Assembly (NCBI GenBank): GCA_902596325.1
Contig: CACJTN010000003.1
Span: forward strand, 17,202-81,201
Direction: 5' to 3'
Length of the DNA stretch: 64,000 nucleotides
Source: an uncultured Pelagibacteraceae bacterium
GTDB taxonomy: Bacteria > Pseudomonadota > Alphaproteobacteria > Pelagibacterales > Pelagibacteraceae
Below the pieces are notes generated by a model. The model was not told the origin of the DNA, ran no database searches, and saw nothing but the letters and a program-made list of their open reading frames with translations. Shown here one piece after another: positions 1 to 8,257 of this stretch. The stretch's first letter is position 1. Every line of letters begins with the position of its first letter. A program made the translations under genes and the position numbers.

Positions 1-1409
1 TATCTGTTAATCCAAATGATAAAAATTGGAATTGGAAAGATTTATTTTGTTTTTGGGCTGTAAGTATTCAAAGCGTGATTGGTTTCTCACTTATAGCATC
101 ACTTTATTTAGCATATGATTTAAATTTCATTGTTGTTTTTTATGGAGGTATATTTGCATCTATATTAGCTTTTATATTCTCAACCTATATCGGCAAGCCA
201 TCCCAGAAATATGGTCTTCCATTCCCAGTAATTTTAAGAACATCGACTGGTGTGGTTGGTGCAAAATATATCGCTTTAATAAGAGGAATTGTCGGTATTT
301 TTATGTTTGGTGTTCAAACATTTTTTATTTCAAAAGCAATTGGGTATTTATTAAGAATTCTTATTTTTTCAGTTAATAGAGAATTTATGGAAAATGAGAT
401 ACTTCTCACATTTTTTATGGGAATGAATTTAATTGATATTATCTCATTTATTTTTACTTTATATATTCAATATATTTTATTTAGCAAAGGACAACATTTT
501 GTAAGATCGATAATAAGGTTCTCAAGCTATTTTGTTTATTTTGGTTTAGTAATTTTTTTAATGCTTATCACTGAGCACTTTCAAGATGTTATAAAATCTG
601 TTGAATTAAGTCTGAATTATAAAAATTTCTTTTCGAAAAGTAATATTGCTCCGTTGATAACTGTGACTGGCACTTTATTTGCCTTTTACTCTATAATAAT
701 TTTAAATTTCGGAGATTTTTCTAGATATGTAAAAAGTAATGATCAATTAATAAAAGGTAATTTAAGTTTAATACTAAATTTTATATTATTTTCTCTATTC
801 GCAATTTTGATTATTTTAGGCGCGGATATAATTCTCTCAAAAAATGAGATTGAAGTTGACAGATTATTAACTAACCCTAACGATATTATAGGAAAATTAA
901 ATAATACATTTTTATCTACTGTTGTTATAATTTTTATAATTGTTGCTTCTTGTTCAACAAATTTGATTGCAAATTATATTCCTTCTCAAAATATCTTAAT
1001 AAATTTTTTACCAAATAAACTTAATTTAAATAACTCTGGTTTGATTATTATTATAATCTCTTTTTTTGTAGGGTTATTTTGGTTACCTATATTAAGTCAA
1101 ATTGGAATTTTATCAATTTTAGATACATTGGGATCCTTTTTTGGTCCAATATTTGGTGTAATGATCGCTGATTATTTCATAATTAAAGGTTCAAATATAG
1201 AGAATAAGGATATTTACTCATTAGAGTCAAATGGAACATACTTCTATAGTAAAGGTTGGCATTTAAAAAGTTTGTACTCAATTTTTATAGGTTTTATTTT
1301 TGCATCATCTACAATATGGAACGTTAGTTTAAATTTTATACAGTCTTTTGCTTGGATAATTGGTGCAATTGTTGCATTTATTATTTATTATCTTCTAGCA
1401 AGCAAATAA
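1..1409 (+). CDS. NCS1-family nucleobase/cation symporter-like permease (5' end outside window)
   Basis: Integral membrane transporter of the NCS1 family, whose members import purines, pyrimidines, hydantoins, allantoin or thiamine with a cation. The reading frame is already open at base 3, before the first internal Met at 75, so the true start lies outside the window. Near residue 45 (counted from that Met) is the family motif GKPSQKYGLPFPV followed by RTSTGVVGAK, which matches the conserved loop after TM2 in NCS1 proteins. About eleven hydrophobic segments follow. The substrate cannot be told from sequence. Its stop overlaps the start of the next gene (TAATG), suggesting co-transcription with the dehydrogenase; a linked uptake and oxidation role is only a guess. 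Confidence 0.8.
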   Translation, partial: SVNPNDKNWNWKDLFCFWAVSIQSVIGFSLIASLYLAYDLNFIVVFYGGIFASILAFIFSTYIGKPSQKYGLPFPVILRTSTGVVGAKYIALIRGIVGIFMFGVQTFFISKAIGYLLRILIFSVNREFMENEILLTFFMGMNLIDIISFIFTLYIQYILFSKGQHFVRSIIRFSSYFVYFGLVIFLMLITEHFQDVIKSVELSLNYKNFFSKSNIAPLITVTGTLFAFYSIIILNFGDFSRYVKSNDQLIKGNLSLILNFILFSLFAILIILGADIILSKNEIEVDRLLTNPNDIIGKLNNTFLSTVVIIFIIVASCSTNLIANYIPSQNILINFLPNKLNLNNSGLIIIIISFFVGLFWLPILSQIGILSILDTLGSFFGPIFGVMIADYFIIKGSNIENKDIYSLESNGTYFYSKGWHLKSLYSIFIGFIFASSTIWNVSLNFIQSFAWIIGAIVAFIIYYLLASK

Positions 1410-2413
1410 TGAAAGCTTTGGTATATACCGATATAGAAACAGTAGTTTATAAAGACTACAAGGATCCAATCATAAAGCCAGGTGAAAGTATAATTAAAGT
1501 TAATGCATCAGGTATTTGTGGGTCTGACATGCATGCCTATCACGGAAAAGATGAAAGAAGAGTTCCACCTTTAATATTAGGTCATGAAATTAGTGGAATA
1601 GTTGAGGTTGGAAAAAATATTGGTCAAAAAGTTATAATAAATCCATTAATTAGTTGTGGAGATTGTCAATTTTGTAATTCTAATAACGAACATTTGTGTG
1701 AACAAAGAGCATTAATTGGAATGAATAAACCATTTGTTAAAGAGGGTGGTTTAGCTGAGTTCGTAGCAGTTCCAGATTCGAATATTAATAATTTACCAAA
1801 CAAATTAGATATAAAAAAAGCTGCCATATCTGAGCCTACAGCTGTATCTCTTCATGCAGTAGAATTGGGAGAAAAAAATTTAAGATTATCAATTAAAGAT
1901 GCAAATATTTTAATTATTGGTGGAGGTGCAATTGGAATTTTAAGTGCTTTAATTTTAGAAAATATAAAACAAAGTAATAATGTAACTCTTATAGAAATAA
2001 ATAAAAAAAGATTAAAAGTGTGTGAAAACAATCTTAAATCAAAAGTAATTTCACCAAATTCTAAAGATTTGAAAATTAATTCATTTGATTTAATCATAGA
2101 TGCAGTAGGTAATGAAAAAACTCGTCAAATAGCAACTAAATTTGCTAAACCAGGAAGTGTTATAATTCATGCCGGATTAACAAATTCTGATGGCACGTTC
2201 GACTCTAGAAAAATCACATTGCAAGAAATATCCTTTATTGGGACATATTGTTATACAACTAGAGATTTTCAAAATACAATTAATTTTTTAAGTGATGGAC
2301 TAATTGGAGATTTAAATTGGATTGAATATAGGGAACTCAAAAATGGATCTGAAGCATTTAAGCAGATACATAATGGCACTTGTGCTGCTCCTAAGATTAT
2401 TTTAATACCCTAG
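1409..2413 (+). CDS. Zinc-dependent alcohol dehydrogenase (MDR family)
   Basis: Medium-chain dehydrogenase/reductase of the sorbitol or threonine dehydrogenase type, 334 residues. The catalytic zinc site is visible as Cys37 in GICGSD, His59-Glu60 in GHE, and Glu142 in SEPTAV. The structural zinc lobe has Cys83, Cys86, Cys89 and Cys97. A Rossmann fold begins near residue 168 with GGGAIG at 171-176, expected to bind NAD(P). The frame is open further upstream, to an ATG at 1352 inside the permease gene, but the ATG at 1409 overlaps the permease stop and gives the normal family N-terminus, so I chose it. The alcohol or polyol substrate is not identifiable. DUF3047 gene follows after 1 nt. Confidence 0.88.
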   Translation: MKALVYTDIETVVYKDYKDPIIKPGESIIKVNASGICGSDMHAYHGKDERRVPPLILGHEISGIVEVGKNIGQKVIINPLISCGDCQFCNSNNEHLCEQRALIGMNKPFVKEGGLAEFVAVPDSNINNLPNKLDIKKAAISEPTAVSLHAVELGEKNLRLSIKDANILIIGGGAIGILSALILENIKQSNNVTLIEINKKRLKVCENNLKSKVISPNSKDLKINSFDLIIDAVGNEKTRQIATKFAKPGSVIIHAGLTNSDGTFDSRKITLQEISFIGTYCYTTRDFQNTINFLSDGLIGDLNWIEYRELKNGSEAFKQIHNGTCAAPKIILIP

Positions 2414-2414
2414 A

Positions 2415-3059
2415 ATGATTAAGACTTTTTCAATCGTAGTATTATTAACAACATTATTTAATTTCGGGTCGTTCGCTGAAGAAATTCAAGCATTTAATTT
2501 CACTAAAGAAGAATTTGATAATTTGACAGTAAGGAAAATTAAAAAAAAAACTAAATATACTTTAGGGTCTAATGAAAATGGTAATTTTTTAAAGGCTGAA
2601 GCTGAAGGCCAAGCATCAGGATTAGGAAAAGAAATTTTGATAGATTTAAACAAAACTCCTTTTCTAAATATTACTTGGAAAGTAGAAAAAGATTTATCTG
2701 GAATAGATGAAAAAAGTAAAAAAGGTCATGATTATGCTGCTAGAGTATTTGTTATAAAAAAAACTGGATCAACAGCTTTATCTAATAGAGCTATAAATTA
2801 CGTTTTTTCTAGCAATGAAGAAATAGGTCAGTACTGGCGAAGTCCTTTTACTAAAAAATCTATTGATTATGTTCTTGCTACTACTAAAACTAATAAAAAT
2901 GAATGGGTCACAGTAAAAACCAATGTTAAAAAAGATTTTAAAAAACTCCACGATTTAAATGTAAATGAACTAAATGGGGTTGCAATTATGACCGATACTG
3001 ACAATTCGAAAATAAAATCTATAGCATATTATCAAAATATTTACTTTTCATCCGAATAA
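2415..3059 (+). CDS. Exported DUF3047 family protein
   Basis: A 214-residue protein with a clear signal peptide (residues 1-21, cleavage likely after SFA) and no other membrane segment, so it should be periplasmic. The body resembles DUF3047: conserved features include the LNITWKV strand, the HDYAARVFV segment and the late GVAIMTDTDN segment. The function of the family is not known to me. It begins 1 nt after the alcohol dehydrogenase stop and is probably co-transcribed with it and with the permease, but nothing in the sequence ties it to transport. Confidence 0.75.
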   Translation: MIKTFSIVVLLTTLFNFGSFAEEIQAFNFTKEEFDNLTVRKIKKKTKYTLGSNENGNFLKAEAEGQASGLGKEILIDLNKTPFLNITWKVEKDLSGIDEKSKKGHDYAARVFVIKKTGSTALSNRAINYVFSSNEEIGQYWRSPFTKKSIDYVLATTKTNKNEWVTVKTNVKKDFKKLHDLNVNELNGVAIMTDTDNSKIKSIAYYQNIYFSSE

Positions 3060-3200
3060 TTAAAATTTTAAATATTTTTTTAACCCCATACTTATAAAAG
3101 ATAAAATGATTGCAGCGATGACATCAAGTATTGGAGCTGCAGTTGGATAACCAAAATTCCATAATACTACTCCAATTAACCAAATAATATAAACTTTCAT
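3060..3200 (-). CDS. Small hydrophobic membrane protein, 46 residues
   Basis: Short minus-strand gene starting with ATG at 3200 (MKVYIIWLIG...) and ending with TAA at 3060-3062, just touching the stop of the DUF3047 gene. It is almost wholly hydrophobic: two candidate membrane spans (about 3-16 and 22-38) separated by NFGYPTAAP, then a basic KKYLKF tail that would sit in the cytoplasm. This reads as a genuine small inner-membrane protein rather than noise, because the pattern of hydrophobic spans and basic end is coherent and it fills an otherwise empty gap in a genome with almost no spacers. I do not recognise a family; function unknown. Confidence 0.6.
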   Translation of the reverse strand: MKVYIIWLIGVVLWNFGYPTAAPILDVIAAIILSFISMGLKKYLKF

Positions 3201-3246
3201 ATTATATGTTGTATTAAAAAAAAACGAAATTTGATATGTTTAATTA

Positions 3247-3654
3247 ATGTCTAATTCATTTAAATATGAAGTTAAAATTTATTACGAGGATACAGATGCC
3301 GGCGGTGTAGTTTATTATGCAAACTATTTAAAATTTTTAGAAAGAGCTCGATCTGAAGCTATTTACGAGATGGGTTTTTCGAATACTGAATTAAAAAAAG
3401 AGTTCGGAGTTTTAATAATAGTAAAGTCATGCAAAATTGATTATAAAAAACCAGCTATATTTGAAGATAAACTTAGTATCACATCTACAATTAAAGAAAT
3501 AACAAAAACCTCTTTTATTATGGAACAAAATATTAATAGAGACAAAGAACTGATAGCTTCTGCAGATATACATCTAGTATCAGTAAATTCAGATGGCAAG
3601 CCGACAAAAATTCCCGAAATATTAAAAAATAAATTAAACGAATATATTAATTAA
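3247..3654 (+). CDS. ybgC: YbgC-type acyl-CoA thioesterase (hotdog fold)
   Basis: A 135-residue single hotdog-domain enzyme of the 4-hydroxybenzoyl-CoA thioesterase family. The diagnostic segment is near residues 13-34: YEDTDAGGVVYYANYLKF followed by LERAR, with the acidic residues of the DTD motif expected to act in hydrolysis of short- or medium-chain acyl-CoA or acyl-ACP. In many proteobacteria the gene heads the tol-pal cluster, but no tol genes are next to it here. It converges on, and overlaps by 8 nt, the uracil-DNA glycosylase gene on the other strand. Confidence 0.88.
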   Translation: MSNSFKYEVKIYYEDTDAGGVVYYANYLKFLERARSEAIYEMGFSNTELKKEFGVLIIVKSCKIDYKKPAIFEDKLSITSTIKEITKTSFIMEQNINRDKELIASADIHLVSVNSDGKPTKIPEILKNKLNEYIN

Positions 3655-4324
3655 TTTTTTTCTTTATACTTCTAAATAAATTGGTCATTTTTTTTTCATT
3701 GATACGTCCAGTATTTACATTCCTTGGGCTAGGATGGTAACAACCAACTAATAGAATATTATTTGGAAGTTTATATGATTTACCATGAACAAATTTAAAT
3801 TTGTTTCTTAATTCATGATTATTTTTATAGAAATCTATACATGTATCAAAAGCTATTTTACCTAAAGCAATAATAACTTTCAAATTTTTTAATAAATTTA
3901 TTTCTTGTTCAAAAAAATTAAAACAATTATGTAGCTCATCTTTGTTTGGCTTATCCTCAGGCGGTACACATTTTAATGCAGTAGTAATAAATGCCTCATT
4001 AAGTTTTAAACCATCATTAATATGCTCGGAGGAGGGAATATTTGAAATGTTTGCTTTAAACATACATTTATATAAAAATTCTGATGATTTATCTCCTGTA
4101 AAAACCCTACCTGTTCTTGTGGCTCCATGTGCTGCTGGTGCAAGGCCGACAAATAACATTTTAGCATTAATATCTCCGAACCCTGTAATTGGTTTTCCCC
4201 AATATTTTTGGTCAATGAATTGTTTTCTTTTTTTTTTAACTATCTTTTTTCTAAACTCAATAAGTCTAGAGCATTTATTACAATTTATAATTTTTTTATT
4301 TAGAGCTAATACTTCTGTATTCAT
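3647..4324 (-). CDS. Uracil-DNA glycosylase family 5 (UdgB type)
   Basis: Base-excision repair enzyme that removes uracil and other deaminated bases from DNA; 225 residues. Motif A, residues 60-73, reads GLAPAAHGATRTGR, the form typical of family 5, which lacks the usual polar catalytic residue of UNG. Four cysteines, Cys15, Cys18, Cys119 and Cys134, are placed as the [4Fe-4S] ligands. The late HPSPRNVNTGR at about 197-207 is the DNA-intercalation motif. It starts 8 nt after the stop of the 59-residue membrane protein gene, so the two are likely co-transcribed. In an AT-rich genome, repair of cytosine deamination is a sensible function to keep. Confidence 0.9.
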   Translation of the reverse strand: MNTEVLALNKKIINCNKCSRLIEFRKKIVKKKRKQFIDQKYWGKPITGFGDINAKMLFVGLAPAAHGATRTGRVFTGDKSSEFLYKCMFKANISNIPSSEHINDGLKLNEAFITTALKCVPPEDKPNKDELHNCFNFFEQEINLLKNLKVIIALGKIAFDTCIDFYKNNHELRNKFKFVHGKSYKLPNNILLVGCYHPSPRNVNTGRINEKKMTNLFRSIKKKIN

Positions 4325-4332
4325 CTAAAGAT

Positions 4333-4512
4333 TTATTCCTCTTTGTCTCGATCAACAAAAAATATTCCAACTAAAAATAAAGCCGTCCAACCTAGAGCAA
4401 TAAATCCTTTTTTCATGCTTGTTTCGGCACCCCAAATATCTAAAAAAAATGCCCCTAAAATAACGCCAATTACATATATGATAACTACCAAAGTTGTTTT
4501 ACTGATTTTCAT
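4333..4512 (-). CDS. Small two-span membrane protein, 59 residues
   Basis: Minus-strand gene with ATG at 4512 and TAA at 4333-4335. The product has two hydrophobic spans (about 7-24 and 37-53), a short polar loop containing WGAETSMKKG, a basic start (MKISK) and an acidic-basic end (VDRDKEE). This is a well-formed small inner-membrane protein and lies directly upstream of udg in the same direction. The plus-strand frame over the same bases is its shadow. No family recognised. A Fur-like inverted repeat lies 42-71 nt upstream of its start, which makes metal-responsive control possible but unproven. Confidence 0.65.
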   Translation of the reverse strand: MKISKTTLVVIIYVIGVILGAFFLDIWGAETSMKKGFIALGWTALFLVGIFFVDRDKEE

Positions 4513-4553
4513 AATTATCTTTTAAATTAACATTTTTTTTTAATAATAATAAG

Positions 4554-4576
4554 AATTATTAATATAATTAATAATT
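4554..4576. repeat. Perfect AT inverted repeat between divergent genes
   Basis: Two exact 10-nt arms, AATTATTAAT (4554-4563) and ATTAATAATT (4567-4576), separated by 3 nt. It sits between the minus-strand small membrane protein gene and the plus-strand tRNA-Leu promoter, directly upstream of that promoter's -35 box. Long AT palindromes arise easily in such a genome, but the position suggests an operator. Confidence 0.5.
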
Positions 4577-4583
4577 ATTCTCA
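4569..4583. promoter_or_regulatory. Candidate Fur-like or iron-box-like operator
   Basis: TAATAATTATTCTCA matches the 7-1-7 Fur consensus (TGATAAT-N-ATTATCA) at 12 of 14 informative positions. It overlaps the right arm of the inverted repeat and ends at the -35 box of the tRNA-Leu promoter. Thirteen of its bases (ATAATTATTCTCA) recur exactly before the nuo operon. It could equally be read from the minus strand as an operator for the small membrane protein. The AT-rich background weakens the evidence. Confidence 0.35.
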
Positions 4584-4612
4584 TTGGACAAATTAATACT
4601 TTAATATATAAA
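4584..4612 (+). promoter_or_regulatory. Sigma-70-type promoter of tRNA-Leu and tig
   Basis: TTGGAC (4584-4589) and TATAAA (4607-4612) are separated by 17 nt. The predicted transcription start, about 7 nt after the -10 box, falls a few bases before the tRNA at 4625, the usual spacing for a tRNA promoter. Confidence 0.55.
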
Positions 4613-4624
4613 ACTTAAAAAATT

Positions 4625-4709
4625 GGGCGAGTGGCGGAATTGGTAGACGCGTTGGTCTTAGGAACCAATATGGCAACATGTGAAGGTTCGAGTCCTTTCT
4701 CGCCTACCA
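4625..4709 (+). tRNA. tRNA-Leu (anticodon UAG)
   Basis: An 85-nt tRNA with the long variable arm of a class II tRNA. The acceptor GGGCGAG (4625-4631) pairs with CTCGCCT (4699-4705), followed by discriminator A and an encoded CCA. The T-loop is TTCGAGT. The anticodon loop CTTAGGA carries TAG, reading CUN leucine codons. The trigger factor start codon is only 6 nt beyond the CCA. Confidence 0.95.
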
Positions 4710-4715
4710 TTAATT

Positions 4716-6197
4716 ATGAAAGTAACTGTTGAAAATAAAAAAGGTTTAGAAAAAAATATCAAAATTTTAATTGATAAAAAAACTATCTCAGAAGAACTTG
4801 ATAGCAAATATCAAGAAATTAAAAAAGATGTAGTTTTAAAAGGATTTAGACCAGGCAAAGTACCGACCGAAATTCTTAAAAGACAATTTGGTAAAGCGGT
4901 ATACGGAGAAGTTATAGATAAGGTATTAAAAGAGACATCTGCAAAAGCACTAGAGGACAATAAGATTAAACCAGCCGGACAACCAAAGATAGATTTAAAA
5001 TCTTTTGGAGAAGGCAAGGACCTAGAGTATGTGATATCAGTAACAGAACTTCCTAAAATTGATATAAAACCTTTCGAAAGTTTGAAATTTGAAGATTACT
5101 CAGTAAAAATAGATAAAAAAGAGACTGACAAAAGAATTGAACAAATAGCTAAAACTCAACAAAATTTTAAAGATGCAAGCAATGAATATAAAGCCAAAAA
5201 AGGAGATCTAGTAAATTTTGATTACGAGGCAACAGTCGATGGGAAAGACTTTAAAGGGAGCTCAGGAAAAAATACACAACTAGTTTTAGGCAAAGATTTA
5301 TTCATAAAAGGTTTTGATGAACAATTAATTGGTACCAAAAAAAATGAGGATAAAAAAGTTAATGTAAAACTTCCTGAAAACTTTAATGTCAAAGAATTAA
5401 TAAATAAAGATGCTATATTTAATTGTAAAATATTAAATGTAAAAGAGCCAACAGAAACTAAGATAGATGATGAATTTGCAAAAAATCTCGGTGCAAAAGA
5501 TTTAAATAATCTTAAAGAATTAATTACCAAACAAATTAATGATGAATTTAAAAATTCTTTAAAAATTATCACAAAGAAGAAAATTTTGGAACAAATTGAA
5601 AAGTTTAAAATAGATCAAATACCAGGCAATCTAATTGAGGAAGAGATGAAAATATTATCCCAGGGAATGGGAAAAGAAGACATTAGTAAAAAAGAAAAAT
5701 CTCTTAAAGCTGAAGCAGAGAAAAGAATTAAAACTGGTCTGCTACTTAATGCATTCGGAGAAGAAAAAAAGGTACAAGTAAGCAATGATGAAATTAATAA
5801 TGAGTTAAGAAAACAGATGGGAATGATGCCTGGTCAAGAAAAGATTGTTCAAGACTATTATCAAAAAAATCCAGCTGCCCTTAATAGTCTTAGGGGATCT
5901 ATTTATGAAGAAAAAATTATCGAAGAAATAAAAAAAAATGGAAAATCAGTCGTTAAAGAGGTTACAAAAGAAGAGGCTGAAAAGATACTAAAAGACGAAA
6001 ATGAAAAGAGCCTGAAAGATCAAGCTAAGTATTCTCCTAATCCTGATGCTGATGAAATTAAAAATAAAGATAAAGATGAAGTGATTAAAGAAAAAAACAA
6101 GAAAATAATTAAAACGAAAAAATCAGAAGTTTCAAAGAAAAAACCAGCCTCAGATTTAAAAAAAAAAAAATTACCAAAAAAAGTTAGCAAAAAGTAA
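4716..6197 (+). CDS. tig: Trigger factor, ribosome-associated chaperone
   Basis: Folds nascent chains at the ribosome exit tunnel; 493 residues. The N-terminal ribosome-binding domain has the signature GFRPGKVP near residue 44. A PPIase (FKBP-like) domain follows at roughly 150-240, with [15 protein letters not shown], and then the helical C-terminal arms. The end, from about residue 430, is an unusual charged tail very rich in lysine. The frame is open upstream to an ATG at 4680, but that lies inside the tRNA; the ATG at 4716 gives the standard start [10 protein letters not shown]. The gene heads the tig-clpP-clpX-lon block, the usual alphaproteobacterial order. Confidence 0.95.
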   Translation: MKVTVENKKGLEKNIKILIDKKTISEELDSKYQEIKKDVVLKGFRPGKVPTEILKRQFGKAVYGEVIDKVLKETSAKALEDNKIKPAGQPKIDLKSFGEGKDLEYVISVTELPKIDIKPFESLKFEDYSVKIDKKETDKRIEQIAKTQQNFKDASNEYKAKKGDLVNFDYEATVDGKDFKGSSGKNTQLVLGKDLFIKGFDEQLIGTKKNEDKKVNVKLPENFNVKELINKDAIFNCKILNVKEPTETKIDDEFAKNLGAKDLNNLKELITKQINDEFKNSLKIITKKKILEQIEKFKIDQIPGNLIEEEMKILSQGMGKEDISKKEKSLKAEAEKRIKTGLLLNAFGEEKKVQVSNDEINNELRKQMGMMPGQEKIVQDYYQKNPAALNSLRGSIYEEKIIEEIKKNGKSVVKEVTKEEAEKILKDENEKSLKDQAKYSPNPDADEIKNKDKDEVIKEKNKKIIKTKKSEVSKKKPASDLKKKKLPKKVSKK

Positions 6198-6229
6198 TCA
6201 CAAGTTGTATAAGTAGTTCGAATCAAATT

Positions 6230-6841
6230 ATGTCAGATAAATTAGAAGATAAAATGTCAAACTTGATACCCATGGTTGTTGAACAATCTAGCAGGGGTGA
6301 AAGAGCTTATGATATTTTTTCAAGATTACTCAAAGAAAGAATAGTTTTTGTAGTTGGTCCAATCAATGATAGCGTAGCGTCTTTAGTTACAGCACAAATG
6401 TTATTTTTAGAATCTGAAAATCCTAAGAAAGATATTTTTATGTACATTAACAGTCCAGGAGGATTAGTAACAGCAGGTCTTGGAATATACGATACTATGC
6501 AATATATAAAACCTGAAATATCAACTTTATGTATTGGTCAAGCAGCTAGTATGGGATCTTTTCTTTTAGCAGCTGGAACAAAAGGAAAAAGATTTTCGTT
6601 ACCAAATTCTAGAATCATGGTGCACCAACCTTCAGCAGGTTTTCAGGGTCAAGCTACAGACATTGAAATACATGCAAATGAAGTCCTTTCTTTAAAAAAA
6701 AGATTAAATGAAATCTATTCAAAGCATACTGGAAAAAGTGTTGAAGATATTAAATCGGCTCTTGAGAGAGATAATTTTATGACACCAGATGTGGCAAAAG
6801 ATTTTGGTCTTATAGATAAAGTTGTGGATAAAAGAGAATAG
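6230..6841 (+). CDS. clpP: ATP-dependent Clp protease proteolytic subunit
   Basis: Serine peptidase that forms the tetradecameric chamber of ClpXP; 203 residues, normal for the family. The catalytic triad is visible with correct spacing: Ser107 in AASMGS, His132 in MVHQPSAG and Asp181 in ERDNFM. The oxyanion-hole glycines lie in NSPGG near residue 76. It lies 32 nt after tig and 90 nt before clpX, its partner unfoldase. A weak hairpin (CTAAC at 6842-6846 with GTTAG at 6857-6861) follows the stop. Confidence 0.97.
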   Translation: MSDKLEDKMSNLIPMVVEQSSRGERAYDIFSRLLKERIVFVVGPINDSVASLVTAQMLFLESENPKKDIFMYINSPGGLVTAGLGIYDTMQYIKPEISTLCIGQAASMGSFLLAAGTKGKRFSLPNSRIMVHQPSAGFQGQATDIEIHANEVLSLKKRLNEIYSKHTGKSVEDIKSALERDNFMTPDVAKDFGLIDKVVDKRE

Positions 6842-6931
6842 CTAACAATATATAGAGTTAGTTTAATCATAAACTTGATTAGTTCAGTTCATCTGTATTA
6901 AAGTACTTATATTGATTCGATTTAAAAATTT

Positions 6932-8194
6932 ATGAGTACAAATAACAAAAATATTCTTTACTGTTCATTTTGCGGAAAAAGCCAACACGAAGTCAGAAAA
7001 TTGATTGCTGGTCCTACAGTATTTATTTGTGATGAGTGCGTTGAGCTATGCATGGATATCATAAAAGAAGAAAGCAAGGATACATTTGTAAAACATCAAG
7101 ATGGTTTACCTTCCCCAAAAGATATTTGTAAAATTTTAGATGACTATGTAATTGGTCAAGATCATGCAAAAAAAGTATTATCTGTTGCTGTTCACAATCA
7201 TTACAAAAGATTAAATTATGAAAATAAAACAAGCAAAACTGTTGAATTAGCAAAATCAAATATCTTATTAGTAGGTCCTACAGGATGTGGTAAAACTTTA
7301 CTTGCACAAACTTTAGCAAGAATTCTTGACGTTCCGTTTACAATGGCTGATGCAACGACTTTAACTGAAGCAGGTTATGTTGGTGAAGATGTTGAAAACA
7401 TAATTTTAAAACTTCTTCAAGCCGCAGATTATAATGTTGAAAAAGCACAAAGAGGAATAGTTTATATTGATGAAGTAGATAAGATTAGTAGAAAATCTGA
7501 AAACCCTTCTATAACAAGAGATGTTTCAGGTGAAGGTGTCCAACAAGCTTTATTAAAAATTATGGAAGGAACAGTTGCAAGTGTACCTCCTCAAGGTGGA
7601 AGAAAACATCCTCAACAAGAATTTTTGCAAGTAGATACTACTAATATATTATTTATTTGTGGAGGTGCTTTTGCAGGTTTAGATAAAATTATATCCCAAA
7701 GAGACAAAGGATCGTCAATTGGTTTTGAAGCAGAAGTAAAATCATTAGATGATAAAAAGACAGGGGAATGGATGAAAAATTTAGAACCAGAAGATTTATT
7801 AAAATATGGTTTAATACCAGAATTTATCGGAAGGTTACCAATTACTGCTACGCTAGAGGATTTAGATGAAAAATCTTTAGTAAAAATTTTGTTAGAACCT
7901 AAAAACTCCCTAACAAAACAATATCAAGAGTTGTTTAAGTTGGAGGGAGTAAAATTAAATTTTAAGGATAACGCAATTAAGGAAATTGCAAAAAAAGCTA
8001 TCAATAAAAAGACCGGGGCGAGAGGTTTAAGATCAATACTTGAGAATCTTTTATTAAAGACTATGTATGAACTACCTGGACAAAATAATATTGAAGAAGT
8101 AGTAGTCGATACAGGTGCGGTTAAAGGACACTCTCAGCCAATTATTGTCCACTCTAAGAACAAATCAAAAACAGATAAAACTTCTGCAGCATAA
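6932..8194 (+). CDS. clpX: ClpX AAA+ unfoldase of ClpXP
   Basis: Recognises, unfolds and feeds substrates to ClpP using ATP; 420 residues. An N-terminal zinc-binding domain has Cys11, Cys14, Cys33 and Cys36. Walker A is GPTGCGKT at 115-122 and Walker B is in [12 protein letters not shown] near 175-186. The pore motif GYVGEDVEN lies between them. Sensor 2 is in TGARGLRS near residue 358. All features are intact. It has its own 90-nt upstream gap, so a separate promoter is possible, though I cannot place one firmly. Confidence 0.97.
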   Translation: MSTNNKNILYCSFCGKSQHEVRKLIAGPTVFICDECVELCMDIIKEESKDTFVKHQDGLPSPKDICKILDDYVIGQDHAKKVLSVAVHNHYKRLNYENKTSKTVELAKSNILLVGPTGCGKTLLAQTLARILDVPFTMADATTLTEAGYVGEDVENIILKLLQAADYNVEKAQRGIVYIDEVDKISRKSENPSITRDVSGEGVQQALLKIMEGTVASVPPQGGRKHPQQEFLQVDTTNILFICGGAFAGLDKIISQRDKGSSIGFEAEVKSLDDKKTGEWMKNLEPEDLLKYGLIPEFIGRLPITATLEDLDEKSLVKILLEPKNSLTKQYQELFKLEGVKLNFKDNAIKEIAKKAINKKTGARGLRSILENLLLKTMYELPGQNNIEEVVVDTGAVKGHSQPIIVHSKNKSKTDKTSAA

Positions 8195-8210
8195 TTAATT
8201 TTATAATAAG

Positions 8211-8242
8211 TTGCAGTTTGCTATTGCAAAATTTTTTATAAT
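8211..8242 (+). promoter_or_regulatory. Probable lon promoter with overlapping inverted repeat
   Basis: A perfect -10 hexamer TATAAT lies at 8237-8242, 15 nt before the lon ATG. No -35 box is well spaced; TTGCAG at 8211 would give 20 nt. An inverted repeat, TTGCA (8211-8215) and TGCAA (8225-8229), spans the -35 area and could be an operator or the recognition site of another sigma factor. Confidence 0.4.
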
Positions 8243-8257
8243 AGCCATATTTATATC

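Noticed and set aside
1352..1408. Upstream ATG extending the alcohol dehydrogenase by 19 residues
   Set aside because: The extension lies inside the permease gene and is not family-like; the ATG at 1409 gives the normal start.
3942..4328. Plus-strand 128-codon frame
   Set aside because: It is antisense to the uracil-DNA glycosylase gene, which has full family motifs on the minus strand.
4343..4525. Plus-strand 60-codon frame
   Set aside because: Shadow of the minus-strand 59-residue membrane protein, which has far more protein-like composition.
4680..4715. Upstream ATG extending trigger factor by 12 residues
   Set aside because: It lies within tRNA-Leu; the ATG at 4716 fits the family start.
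6842..6861. Hairpin after clpP as a terminator
   Set aside because: Only 5 bp, AT-rich, no U-tract after it; too weak to call.
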